Part shown: positions 32,011 through 43,224 of the stretch, piece by piece
How the letters are laid out: each line of letters begins with the position of its first letter
How positions within the stretch are numbered: position 1 is the stretch's first letter
Source of the DNA: Lobosporangium transversale
Lineage: Eukaryota > Mortierellomycota > Mortierellomycetes > Mortierellales > Mortierellaceae
Length of the DNA: 64,000 nucleotides
Direction: 5' to 3'
Assembly (NCBI RefSeq): GCF_002105155.1
Contig: NW_019029016.1
Coordinates: forward strand, 310,001 to 374,000
Position numbers and translations under genes: made by a program
Notes under the pieces: model-generated
Databases searched by the model: none
What the model was told of the DNA's origin: nothing
What the model saw: only the letters and a program-made list of their open reading frames with translations

Positions 32011-32763
32011 AGGGCAAGAATTTCGCGCTCGATCACTTCTGTCTCTCTCGTCGAGCGATGATGATTGTGTAGTTGTTGGGAGGTGACTGTTGCTGGGAGA
32101 ATTAAGGTTTGTGTCGGAGGATGAATTCTGACTCTGAGGCCCGGATTGTTGCCCTGTTTGGGAAACATTAGAGTTGCCGTTATTGTGACGGTTGACGCCG
32201 TTATTGTGACGGTTGACGCCGTTGGCGCTGTTGTTGCCATTTCTAGTATAGTTCCTTCTGCCTTTGCTTCTGCCGCGTGCCATTTGGCTGGTTGCTTGCC
32301 GAAGTGAGGTAGTAAACTTTTGCATCTCAATGAATTCCTGAGGCTCGAGGATGGGAGTCCTGTTGCTAGGGTTAGTGGGTGGAATGATGCCCTTGTCTCG
32401 ACACAAAGCTTGGACACGTAATTGACCGATCTCAGTGGTAATAAGCGCCAGATTGTGTCGTATGACGTCAAGCGAGCGAAGAACGTTGGCCACCATAGGG
32501 TCATTGAGGTCAGTAGATTTGAGGAGAGCGTGGGCTGTTGCATCAATAGAGCGAGTGAGGTGAGCGAGACGTGCTTGGATTATAGCCCAGTCATGGTCTC
32601 GCCTTTTAAGGCTGTCCGAAGGGCTGATGTTTGGAGGTAAAGGAGGGGGTGTGTAGTCCACATCTTTAACCCTAAGAAAGGTCTTAACGTCCAGGTGGAA
32701 GATCAATAAAAATAAACGAAGTGGCTTAAATGCTTGCATGTACGGCAGCTTATTCCTTGGCAA
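32010..32763 (-). pseudogene. DIRS element 3 gag-like region
   Basis: An open frame from 32763 (first codon) with the helical core shared with element 1 gag (Pro-rich YTPPPLPP block followed by helices) and an Asn/Arg-rich tail containing a doubled GVNRHNN unit and RGRSKGRRN. It probably binds RNA. The frame runs on without a stop into RT sequence out of phase, so the authentic end is unclear. 32801-33730 is intergenic with no supported gene. Confidence 0.6.
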
Positions 32764-33190
32764 ACAATTATTTCGGACTCTTTGCAGAAAGAGGATACAT
32801 CTATTACGATCTAGGTACTCCGAACATCAACCAAGCTGATTATACTATTTTGTACTGGTACAGTATATTGGTGTTGTGCGTGCAGATCAGATTATAGGAT
32901 TGAGGCAACAGGATCCAGTTTTGAGCATTCAAGTATTGGGGAGGAAATTCTTCAGGAGTTCGCATATTGAGGATTTGACGGTGAGTTCTGTACAGGTTTT
33001 ACAATTGAAGGAGTATTGCTGAAAAGAAGGAAAAAGTCGTGCTTTCGTTTTTAGATTGCTTTTGTCATAAGTGTAAATAACGACCTCAAGTTCGTCCTAA
33101 ATCTCTTCCAAAAAATAAAAAATATAAAAGTACAAAATTATATTTACATCAAACAATTTCTATATGGGCTTTCATGGTGAAGGTGATGAG

Positions 33191-33222
<32 letters not shown>

Positions 33223-33734
33223 GAGGAGGAGCAACCCTTTGTCTGATGGAAGTTCCGTCATTCTCGTTGAGAGCAACAAGAGATAGAGTTAGGAGCTTTC
33301 CGACCATAATAAATTATCATTCGTTTCCTGCCCTCATTCCCTAAGCTCTACCTTTGCACCACCAGGCAATTTGCATGACATGTAACTTAATAAATCACCA
33401 CAATTCATTCCCAATCCCCCTGTCTCTACCTGTCGCAGATGAGACTCCAGCTCGGGAAATGTTTACAATGAGATAGGGATAAGAGCACTAGGAATAATCC
33501 GTTTATAAGAGACTTGCTTTGGGCTGTATGAGATTAATTCAGTCTCGTCGCCAGATTCAATAATGATTTAATGAATGTGTTTTACAACCAATTGCACGTG
33601 TCTCTCTCTTCCTGCAACTTTGTTTACGTTTTTAAACGGTTTTCGCTCTGACCAGTCAAATTAGCAAAAACGGGATTTTTATTGTCATTTGGCACTTTGG
33701 TTATTTTTATTGGCGGCCACAGTTGTAGAATCTA

Positions 33735-33872
33735 TCCAGAGGTACGAGGTGAAAATGCTCGTTTAGAAATCCATAAAGGCTAGCCTTTCGTCAAATGCGT
33801 CAAAGATGGATCTAATGGTTTATTGGTGAAAATCGGAATCAATGCGTTGATAACCCTTTGAAGGTAGCATGG
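33735..33872 (-). pseudogene. N-terminal scrap of a DDE transposase
   Basis: Minus-strand reading from about 33872 resembles the N-terminus of the transposase relic at 43225-44197 (both read INALIPIF near the start, and both are preceded by A-rich DNA). Only about 40 residues are left. 33873-34679 holds nothing recognised. Confidence 0.5.
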
Positions 33873-34679
33873 TGTTGAAAAAGGAAAAAAAGAAAAAAAA
33901 GAAAAGGGAAGGCAAGATAAGAGTATTTTGCGTGCAATACAACCAGGTTGTTGTCACATAATTGTGATTTTGCTCGCATTGTTGTTGCGATATCGGTAAG
34001 GAAAGTATACTTTAGTCATTTACCCAGTTCCGGAACTAAAAAATCGAGTACATCAATCCTTTGCTTTCTAGTAACTCTATCCCGCTCGTATCAGACCCTA
34101 TGCTCTATAGATGCTCCAATACATGTATCGTAGAGCAAGCTTCCCCCTTGAGGCAGATATGAAAAGTAAGAACCAATAAAATCACACAGGAATGTTACAT
34201 TTGCATTTATTAAACTAACCAAGAAATTATTAACGTACAAGCCAGTTTGATTAACATAACCTTAACTTAAAATATATTAAATATGTAAACGTGTTAAACG
34301 CGTAAACAAAAGTTTTATAACGCTTAACACTGAAATTTTGCTTTAATAAATCGCACTGTTAACATTCATTGCTCATCCTCCTCTCCTTTTCTAATGATCT
34401 TCCCTGCCAACACAATTTCTCATTCTCATCTGTTTCACCCCCACAAACCATCATCGCTGTCCTCACTAATGACGCTATAAGTAAATAATCGCCATTTGCA
34501 TAGTCATGCCTCATTGCATCAGTTGTGGAAAAAGCACTTGTCAAGTTTGTCCATCCTTTACTTCTCTCTTATTTTTTATACTTTCTCTATAGCACAATCA
34601 CTGATAGACCAAGTGGCATCCACATAACTGGCATATCTTTTTCATAGCATGAAATCACTATCCAAATCAACTGTCCAAA

Positions 34680-35870
34680 ATGCAACCGCACAGCTCATCA
34701 AGGAAAGTCTTGCAGAGAGGTGTCAAAGAGCTTAGGGATATTCGTTACCTCAGTACAAAGGATTAGAAAAAGAGGCAAGGAACGTATTCCAGTGTTGAAA
34801 GGGGAGCGACCTTACAAAGTCATTAAGGAAACGAAACGAGTTTTAGTGAGATATTTGATAATGAATTGTAGACCCTCAAAGATGGTCAACAACTAGTTCA
34901 ATCGAGGGATGGAGTGCAGGTTGGTAAATCCAGCATCAGGAGGTGCCTTATTGAGGATGATATAGAGGCATATGTAAAACACAAGCAGCCTAATATGACA
35001 GATAACCAAACCCATGCTCGATATGAATTTGCAAAAGAACACTTGAACTGGATCGTAGATGACTGAGAGAATACCATGTCCTTAGATGAGACCACCTTCA
35101 ATAGAGTTGGGTCTTGCGGAAGAAAATCCTACTACAAACATCGAGGAGACAATACTCTACAATCACATCATATCAAAAGACAAGGTAAGGTAGTGGAGGG
35201 GAAATAATGTTCTGGAGTTGCATCACCTACTACGGACCAGGCGATGGCTGTTGGCTCCAAGACAAGGTTGACTTAGTAACCGACGTCGACGTCTCCAAGG
35301 ATTATATCATTAGATCCAGGGATTACGACTCGTTGAATAAGGACAAATTATATTTCAGCAAGACAATATCAGTAGTCATACCGCAAAAATTACAATAGAC
35401 TATATCCAAAAGCCTAATATAGTCCCCATGAAATGGCCAATGAGCTCTTGTAATAGGTAGTGAAGACAAAAAGGTGATCTCGTTAAATTATTATATGTCT
35501 TTTTATAAGCTCGATTAGTAGTCATCTATATGGGTTTTTAGCTAAGATTTTTACCTCTTTTTATTTAATGAAGATCTTTCTTTCGTTCTCATTACTTATT
35601 ACGATCCTGGCATATTCAGACTATTTACTGTGACAACTCCTGATATCAACCCAATAGAAAAAAGTATGGGCATACATGAAGATGTAGTTGGATCAATATC
35701 TAGACACACCAAGGAATATGGAGGACCTCTGGAATCGAGTTCAAATGGACACATATCCCCCCTGAATTCTTACAAAAGCTATGCTGTAGTATACCGAAGA
35801 GGATGAAGTAGTTGCATAAGACTTAAAGAGGAAACTTCGTAAGGGAAAGGAAATAAAAAGAACAAGGTTA
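34680..35870 (+). pseudogene. Tc1-type transposase, heavily broken
   Basis: Pieces in several frames follow the Tc1 order: an HTH region (REVSKSLGI, then VQRIRKRGKERIP), VGKSSIRRCLIEDDIEAYV, LDETTFNRVGS (first Asp), IMFWSCITYYGPGDG, IIFQQDNISSHTAK (second Asp) and PDINPIEK (Glu) with a C-terminal tail. About 190 bases of unrelated AT-rich DNA separate the second Asp block from PDINPIEK. Stops and shifts are scattered throughout. Confidence 0.8.
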
Positions 35871-36259
35871 TAAATTTCTATAACAGATGCAATGAGATAT
35901 TGAATAGCAAATTGCAATTAAATGCTGATCAGGCCATTGATGGCGATGGCGGTGACGGTTGATGGAGGTGAGACGAATGCGAATGGAATGAGGAATGAAT
36001 GTTAAAAAGTGCGACGTCACTATAAATTCCTTCCTTGTCTCCTGTCTTCCTTATCACCTTTCCGGAGAAGAGGGTGCGGGAGTGATACGCGCATTGCTGC
36101 TCATTCATGTTTTCCATCTGCTCCACAGCCCGCAGTAGAAACCAGTCACACGATGCAATAAAATGTGGCTTCATTGCGGTGACTAGCCACATCACCCTTC
36201 CCTCTCCTTCTCACGCCAACACCCTTTTACTTTTCCTCACTCTTTATTCATTCCAATTG

Positions 36260-37426
36260 ATGGACTTTAAAACAGAAGCTGGCATCCTGCAGTATCTGCA
36301 GTCTCATGACGAGACGCGGAGCATTGTCGCAGTCAGGAAACTGTCTGGTGGAAATGCCAACTATGTCTACCGCGGCACTATCACCGAACCCTGTATAGAT
36401 CTGTTTGGCGGTCGATCCACGGTCGTCATTAAGCATGCAGCTGATCATTCAGCTACATCCAGGGAGATGGCACTCTATGTCGACCGAATGGCTTTTGAGC
36501 GGACCATCCTTGGTATTGTGGCCGATGCCAATAACAATAAGAACAGCAACAAGGAAGATGAAAACATTGAAACGGTTATTGTCAAGGTGCCACGCGTGCT
36601 CTACTGGGACCACAAGAGCAATATTGTGATCCAGGAAGATGCTGGTATGAAATCGACGCACCTCAAGGAGTTCATCTCGTCTCTCGCCCAGCCACCGAGC
36701 CCGAGGCTGACTAAGGAGATTGGCAGTTCGCTCGGCGAATTCATTGCGCGTCTGCATCTCTATGGCTTTCGCCATCGATCGGAGCTTTACCCGAACAAGA
36801 TGGCCAATACTGAGGCTCTGGGCCTGTCGCGTCTGATTCTTTATGATCAGTTCCCAAAGGCGGCGAGCAAGTACATGGAGGATCAGCCGCAGTTTGACCG
36901 GGATGTGATTGACCTGGCGTCCAAGTGGGGTGGTGACCGACTGATGAACGAGCCCGAAACACTTGCCCATGGTGATTTCTGGCCAGGTAACTTCCTCATT
37001 GATATCGCACCAGGAGAAGGAAATGAGATCACAATCAAGCATATGTTCATTGTGGACTGGGAGATGAGCCGGTATGCACCTGCAGCAATGGACCTTGGTC
37101 AATTCATAGCTGAGGCCTTTTCGCTCAACAAGTACCGCCATCCATGTGAAGAGCTAATGACCTCCTTCCTTGAGGCATATTGCAGGATGTATGGCGATCG
37201 GCTGACAACCACGGATCTCAAGACCGCTGTCATTCACTGCGGCGGCCATCTGATGGCGTGGACACCCTATACAGGCTGGTTTAAAGAAGATGAAGGCCAC
37301 GACGCCAAGGCGAAAGAAATCACACTGATCGGCGCCGAGTTCATCAAACGTGCCTGGATTGAGGACTGGGCTTGGGTCCGCCAGGAAACTGCCTTCCGCG
37401 TCATGGTCGACCATTTGAAGCTTTGA
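36260..37426 (+). CDS. APH-fold phosphotransferase (kinase-like), intact
   Basis: A 388-residue single-exon protein of the phosphotransferase (APH/choline kinase-like) superfamily; these enzymes move the gamma-phosphate of ATP to small molecules. ATG 36260 is chosen because upstream codons are unlike the family and the region before it is CT-rich. Seen: N-lobe strand pattern SGGNANYVYRG and VVIKHA (ATP-binding Lys), GEFIARLH, the catalytic loop HGDFWPGNFL (His 237, Asp 239) and IVDWE (metal-binding Asp 266), as in bacterial methylthioribose kinases and fungal kinase-like proteins. It ends TGA 37424-37426. The substrate is unknown; methylthioribose is one possibility. No damage seen. Likely cytosolic (no signal peptide). 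Confidence 0.88.
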   Translation: MDFKTEAGILQYLQSHDETRSIVAVRKLSGGNANYVYRGTITEPCIDLFGGRSTVVIKHAADHSATSREMALYVDRMAFERTILGIVADANNNKNSNKEDENIETVIVKVPRVLYWDHKSNIVIQEDAGMKSTHLKEFISSLAQPPSPRLTKEIGSSLGEFIARLHLYGFRHRSELYPNKMANTEALGLSRLILYDQFPKAASKYMEDQPQFDRDVIDLASKWGGDRLMNEPETLAHGDFWPGNFLIDIAPGEGNEITIKHMFIVDWEMSRYAPAAMDLGQFIAEAFSLNKYRHPCEELMTSFLEAYCRMYGDRLTTTDLKTAVIHCGGHLMAWTPYTGWFKEDEGHDAKAKEITLIGAEFIKRAWIEDWAWVRQETAFRVMVDHLKL

Positions 37427-38599
37427 TCGAATCCAAGCTGTAGAACTATAAAGCTATGTTTTACAGTTGGTACAAAAAGGTTCTCAATGAGCTTTATTTA
37501 TTATTTTTGCTCCAGGAACAGTATAAAAAAGGATGAAAGTGATTTCTTTATTTTAGGTCAGGTTCAAGTTATTATTTTTCCTCACTAATAGCACCGCAAT
37601 AACAGATAAAAATATCTCCAATTTAACAGCGCCAACAGTAAACAATGACCCACTCTTGAGTGATAATGTGAATCCTATTTTTTTTATTTTCGATGTTTGA
37701 GATGCTCAGGTGCAGAAACAACCCAAGGGCTCACCTCTGGATGCGCTGATTTCAAGCGTGTATGGGATAACTGGAGCTGAGGGACTGAAGATCGTAGGGA
37801 GCTTTATTAGGAATAGCTGAAATACAATTGATGAGAAGCTATTTCTCTTGTGTATCAATGTATAGAATAACAAATCGGAGATAACTAATTTTGAGACATG
37901 GTGTTCCTTGCCACCGCCCTATTTCTTTCTGAAATAATGCTTGCAGGCATGTTGGCAAGTTTGCTAAAGCATTTTTCAGTTTTAAAGACATTGATAATTT
38001 CTTGTGATGCTTGTGCTACATCAGTTTTCTTGTTCTCCATTGGCCTATCGCTATCTTCGAGACCCGTGTTGCAACATTTATAATAATAAAAAAGAAAAAG
38101 AATAAATAAAGAGAGTAAAAGTTAAAAAATAAATGGAAAACGAGAGTAAAGGGCAAAGGTGGAGATCTTGCAGAATGGCTCTGAGAGATCCAGGGTGTGG
38201 TAGTTCAGTATGCTTTTACGTAAATGATCACAGTCACACATCTCTTTTTCTTTATGTTTGCCAATTAAAAGGTTATTTTCTGTGCGCCACCCATTTGCCT
38301 TTTGAGTGTCTTACATTCTGCTTTTAGTGCCTTTCAATTTAGTATCGTTAAAGAGAAGAGTAGAAAAGTAGCCAAAGCTATCGTGTTGTTTTGGATGGAA
38401 AGGATTGAAGCAGGGGATAAAAAGTATTGGAGTGGCTTACACATTTGCCTTCATAAGTGCAGCGAGTGAAATCGTTAATATCACTTTTCTTCAAACAAAA
38501 ACACCTGCATTCTCACTCACGACATTCCAATAAATCTCATCCTCTGTTGCTTTTATTTTATTTTATTTTTTTTTCCTACATTTTAGCATTCAATCACCA
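37427..38599. other. Intergenic, no supported gene
   Basis: AT-rich DNA with short spurious ORFs only. The part from about 38430 resembles the region upstream of the first CRN relic (GGCTTA followed by an ATTTGCC-like string and a pyrimidine-rich run before the ATG). Confidence 0.6.
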
Positions 38600-38925
38600 A
38601 ATGTCAGACGAAATTTCGCTCACCTGATTCTCGATGGAGTTGTCGCATTCTCAGTGGACATCAATCCTCAGAAAACTATCAGCCATCTCAAGGAAGCCAT
38701 CAGGATAGCTTGTGGGCCTGATCTTGATCATCTTTCCGCTAAAAACCTCATCTCCATAAGGTTTCGGTTCGCGATGAAGGCGTTACAGTCAATCTCGGCA
38801 ATGTTGAATCAAAGGAGCCACTCATCAAAGCAACAAGCAAGATCAACATATTTGGTACATCACTTCTGCCTAAGGAAACTATCTACGTCTGTTCAGCGGC
38901 CATCGACAGGAAAAGGATTGGCTGT
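38600..38925 (+). pseudogene. Second Crinkler N-terminal domain, decayed
   Basis: ATG at 38600 starts MSDEISLT, then a frame change near 38624 leads to LILDGVVAFSVDINPQKTI and SHLKEAI, the start of the CRN ubiquitin-like domain. A second change near 38765 leads to VNLGNV, LIKATSKI and FGTSLLPKETIYV, which match LIKATARI and FGTSPLPEETIHV of the CRN relic at 16919; a third leads to VQRPSTGKG. No NTPase or effector domain follows. Three shifts in 110 codons show decay. Confidence 0.7.
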
Positions 38926-39484
38926 TTGTTCTCTCTGTTCTAGTATTTTGTGTATGGCGTCATTGTTGCGACTTCCGTGGACTGATGGTTTCGGCTTTAC
39001 TTTTTTAATGATTATAACGATGACACTGTTTTTTTTTGAAATTGATTACGCTTCATTAACCAGTATTATTTTTATCCTATTGAGATGTTTTCTAGTGTTC
39101 CAAGGAGATCAAAATTATTTTTATTGCTGTTGCCAGGCAAGATCCTTTTATTAAGAACCCGCCATGGCCGTCACACAATGTTCTGACCTTATGAATAAAA
39201 ATGGAAGTGCCCCTGAGGTGCACTCCCAAGCCTCGATACGTAACACCTATTCCTATAGGCACAGTTGCTGGCCTTTCGACATTGCCAACAGGTATCCATA
39301 TTTAAATTGGGTTGATCACTGAGGCATCTTTCATAGAGGTATTTGACCAGAAAACATTCTAATTAGGCGAGATGGTCAAGTCAGATGTTTTTCAATTATT
39401 AATTTTGGATTCTTTTCACGTGAGAATAGACTTCAGTATGGGAAAGAAAGATTAAACCATCTGTTTAATGAGATGACCTAAAGT

Positions 39485-39868
39485 ATGGTTAAAGGTGAGT
39501 GCTTTATGCCCTCCGCCTCCAGAGGATCCATGCAAAATATACAAGCAGCAACTGATCCACATTCCATGCGAGGCAAAAACAAAGATCGAGTGGCTCCCAC
39601 TGCCATCAGCATCCATTACACCGCAGAGGCTACGGCATCGTTCGTAAATATGATGAAAGTGGCATCAGAGATGGAATCCAAGATGTTGTTAGTTGGTATG
39701 GATGCCCGACCGTCTGTCTTGGAGCTCCATGACTCATTTAATAACCTTAGTCGTACTGCACACAACAGAAAGAAAATCCTAAATAGCATTAAGAAACCAG
39801 CATTCGACCGAGATTATAAGATGATTGGACCCACCAGCTTGCTGGAAGGTGAAGCTCTCATATTATAA
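39485..39868 (+). CDS. Unrecognised ORF, possibly a gene fragment
   Basis: 127 codons, ATG 39485 to TAA. The composition is protein-like (helical, charged, FNNLSRTAHNRKKIL) rather than low complexity. Open pieces in other frames go on to about 40230, ending in a helical Arg-rich segment (RVRITRAQHLQRVELIREKY). I do not recognise the family; the broken continuation suggests a decayed gene. Confidence 0.3.
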   Translation: MVKGECFMPSASRGSMQNIQAATDPHSMRGKNKDRVAPTAISIHYTAEATASFVNMMKVASEMESKMLLVGMDARPSVLELHDSFNNLSRTAHNRKKILNSIKKPAFDRDYKMIGPTSLLEGEALIL

Positions 39869-40330
39869 TTCAGGCAGAGTTCATGAAGGAGATGCTTCAA
39901 AACATGGATAGTTGTATGCAGACCGACTCTATTGAATCATTTGTCCATGATGAAAATTTCCCGAATATCAGTATTATGTTCAGAGGCGCGTCCAATTTTG
40001 TAGCCAACAGGACGGTATCAGCGGCAAGCTAAAAGAATAGTAGTCAATGTCCCAAGCAACATCAAGAAAGGGAGTGTTACAAGGTCCTACCACTTTCTCC
40101 GAACTTGCCTCACCAAGCTATCTCAAGGGCAGTACGACGAAGCCGTGCGGCAACTGAGAGTACGAATAACACGAGCACAGCATCTGCAAAGAGTAGAATT
40201 AATTAGAGAAAAATATATAGGAATCATCTAGGATTTGTGCGGACGCGTTTTCAGCATCGATGTTTCTTTATTTGTGAATGCTTAGAATCAGCGCATGCTT
40301 GGAAAAAAAATAGCATTTTTGTTATTTAGG

Positions 40331-40656
40331 TACGCAGTACGAGTATGTCATATTAGACACCTGATACTAAAATCAATACCATCGTAAAAAATCAATCAAC
40401 AAAAAAAAAAATCAGCAAACATCATATATCAAACTATATCATCACGATGCACCATGTCCACCATTTACTTGCCTCCACTCTTTTAGTGCATCAAGTAGCA
40501 TTTACCATTTTTCATTTTTTATTCCCTACCTAAAAAAAGCAAAATACCTTTCCGGCCCCTTTTTTGCTAGAGGTATGTTACCGAATCTATACAGATATAA
40601 AAAGATCGTATTGATTTTAGTATCAAGTGTCCAGTATGGCATACTAGTACTGCGTA
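40331..40656. mobile_element. MITE with ~50-bp inverted repeats and TA flanks
   Basis: 326 bp. The left end TACGCAGTACGAGTATG is the inverted complement of the right end near 40620-40656 (CATACTAGTACTGCGTA), pairing with mismatches over about 50 bases. Terminal TA dinucleotides fit a Tc1/mariner target duplication. Further TAGTATGTCATA-like scraps to about 41165 suggest nested or decayed relatives. Confidence 0.75.
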
Positions 40657-41308
40657 TCAAAGTAACAAAAATGGTATCAATGAAAGATTTTAGTATCACT
40701 TTCCATGGGCATTGTGCGGATCAGTTTTTGTGTTAGTATCACCTGCATCTTTGTTTATGAATGTCTAGTATCACTTCTATGTGCTCTCAACAAAAAAAAA
40801 TGGGCGCTAGGGGCGGGGATGGAAATAATACTAATATGCGTTTACGGGATTCATCTCTACAACACTCCCAAAGTGCCTGGGTGCTCCATATACGTATATC
40901 CGCGTTCTCAGGAACCATAGAAACCAAATGGTCTATACGACAGATTTTGTGACGAGGAATGGGGTTTGGACACTTTGTAATTGTGAAAGGGGGATTGTAT
41001 AATAGTTGGCCACCTTTCCCGTGACATGCCTCCAAAGAATGGCAAAAAAATCGGTATGCACTGAAGTAAATACTAAAATCTGCAACTTTAGTACTCAACT
41101 AGTATAAGTACTAGTATGTCATACCAGTTCTGAAATACTAAAATCTGTACACTCTTTTTTTTAGTATGTCACAGCAGGTCAGTTGTTGTTGTCCTTTGTT
41201 TCTAATGTTTTATTATTTTGGAAATGGTAGGGTGCTTTAAAAACTATCATCGATGGCAAGGCCTTTACTTTCCTGCAAACACAGGATAGCAGTATCTGAA
41301 ATCATTGT

Positions 41309-42342
41309 GTGAAGTGCCCAATATGCAAAAGAATAATTTCTAGACAGCATGCAAATGCTCACTATAAAACACAACACAGTCTAAAGAAAGAGAAACAAGG
41401 AGCAAGAAGAGACCATCAAAAGATGTTAACGAAGTTAACTCTAAAGCATGGGATGATCTTTGGGGTTCCCTACCCCATTGCAACCACTCATTAAAGACAT
41501 CCTTGAAAAGTCACCATTCATTGACTCTTTATCAACACGCCATTACATCGAGCTGTCAGAGACGGCAGCCAAATTGCTGAACCTGCATTGTATCCGCAGC
41601 GACGGCAGATCTCGAGTCACATTCGCTCTGGTGCGATCATGTTTTACACTGATCAAAGTGGCCAAAGCTGTGTCTTAATCAACGAAATTGAATCCCATGG
41701 CCGGTCTAGGATGATTAGTTGTCATTCGGGACAAACAGCAACAGTGAAGGGTGTGCCAAAGAACTCATCGCTTCCAGGAACAGTCCGAAAAGACAAATAC
41801 AAAGGCATCCATTCAGTTGCCCTGCAAGAAAAAGATGGCAAGCAGTTCATCAATGGCACTTTCACGTGCCACATCCTGGTACAAGCTGTGTTCGTCTTGA
41901 TCCAGGAAAAAAAACAGCTGTTTCTGTGGACACTTATGATCTCTCCAGGTGTTCTGGACCAGTCACTGACTCAGTTTTGTACCGTCCTTTGACCGCCTTC
42001 ACTTTTGCCAACTCGGGCAGTGGTCAAGGAGCGGCATTTGCAGCAGGTTTCATCTTTAACAAAATTGGTGAGGCTGTCATTCTTCATCAGGAGGATGCTG
42101 TTCTTACTCGAGAAGATGTTGAACATTTTCACAATCTTGCAGGTTCCAGTACGGAGTTCAATCTCCCACTTTCCGAAATTCTGAAGATCTTCCTGGAAGA
42201 CCAAAACGAGATCAACGTGATCGGAAATACCTTTCTTAATTCACAACTCCAAAAGCTGGTAAAAGCTCTTGCAAGACGAATTTCGATTGCAAATAGAAAT
42301 ATCGCAAAGGCATTCCATAATTTATTCACATTTTCAAAGTGA
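41309..42342 (+). pseudogene. Unrecognised gene with a C2H2-like finger, frameshifted
   Basis: Begins with a finger-like motif CPICKRIISRQHANAHYKTQH. Protein-like reading then moves through three or four frames: FGVPTPLQPLIKDIL, MFYTDQSGQSCVLINEIE, KDKYKGIHSVALQ, and last FTFANSGSGQGAAFAAGFIF with a helical tail to the stop at 42340-42342. The successive open pieces abut, as expected for one gene with indels. No family recognised; origin from a DNA transposon is possible but unproven. Confidence 0.45.
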
Positions 42343-42499
42343 ACAAAAAAAAAAAAAAAAAATTGTTTGTCGTGACGCGTCCGTCCATTTGTCTCTTCAT
42401 CCAGCTCATTATTTATTATTATTTTTTTTTTTTAAAATCATGTGGAGAAGAAAAGAACAAGTCTAGCTCTTATTTATCGACTGAACCCCTTAAACTTCT

Positions 42500-43056
42500 A
42501 CCCTAAATAGTGGGCTTAATCTCAGCTGATCGTAGCAACAAGGCCACTCTACAGCTTACAATACCCCGTTCAATTAAAGTCGTCTACAATGCATTTATCT
42601 CCAATATTTGAAATTAATATTAGCAGGTACCACACAAGACCATGATTCAGGAACCGAAGCTCTATTCGTATTCAACTAATTATCGGAGAAGGCGGTAATC
42701 GCCGCGTTCTAGCGCGGATTCTGACTTAGAGGCGTTCAGCCATAATCCAACGGGTGATAGCTTCGGGCCATTGCCTGTTCAGGCAGGCCCAAATACCAAT
42801 TATCCGAATGGACGGTTCCTCTCGTGCAAAGTTCAATTACTGTTGCAACAGCATTTCATCAGTAGGGTAAACTAACCTGTCTCACAACGGTCAAAACCCA
42901 GCTCACGTTCGGTGAATAGTCTAACGCTTCCTGAATTCTGCTTCAGTATGATAGGAAGAGCCGACATCGAAGGACCAAAAAGCAACGTCGCTCGCTATGA
43001 TCGCCTGGCTGTCACAGGACAGTTATTATACCCTATGATAAATTTTATTGCACCTT
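42500..43056 (-). rRNA. 28S (25S) rRNA 3' fragment, isolated and probably non-functional
   Basis: The reverse complement follows the last ~550 bases of fungal 25S rRNA: CCTTCGATGTCGGCTCTTCC, CGTGAGCTGGGTTTTGACCG, GTGAGACAGGTTAGTTTACC, GATTATGGCTGAACGCC, GGGGTATTGTAAGC and GAGATTAAGCC. Upstream rRNA, 5.8S and spacers are absent. The sarcin-ricin loop, almost invariant as AGTACGAGAGGA, reads TGCACGAGAGGA here (about 42815-42832), and further substitutions occur elsewhere. So this is a dispersed pseudogene fragment rather than part of an rDNA array. Confidence 0.92.
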
Positions 43057-43224
43057 TTCCCCGAGATGGGTTTACAGGCACAAATATGATATTACATGCT
43101 ACGTGATAATTTTTACTCTTTTGACAAGCTTCTCTTTTGACAAGAAAAGAGCAAATTTCACTTTATATTTAGCTCATGTAAATTAAACTTAGAATAGAAA
43201 TGCTGGTAAAATGGCCATTTTTAA

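Larger units (their letters stand above)
30088..32800 (-). mobile_element. DIRS-like retroelement 3, internally deleted
   Basis: Minus orientation. The left side carries repeated ends (GGCGACCCTTT at about 30092-30111 and again at 30345-30362) and the block 30270-30325 seen in the mini-element at 22296. Coding order right to left is gag, RT remnant, RNase H, recombinase. The RT palm is gone and the RNase H tail is fused to the recombinase with further loss. The right terminal repeat was not identified, so the right boundary is approximate. Confidence 0.8.

Noticed and set aside
36107..36259. Earlier ATG for the APH-like kinase (at 36107)
   Set aside because: The 51 extra residues come from CT-rich leader-like DNA with no family resemblance; ATG 36260 fits the N-lobe start.
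42500..43106. Short ORF at 42912-43106
   Set aside because: It lies in the 28S rRNA fragment and ends just past it; no independent coding signal.
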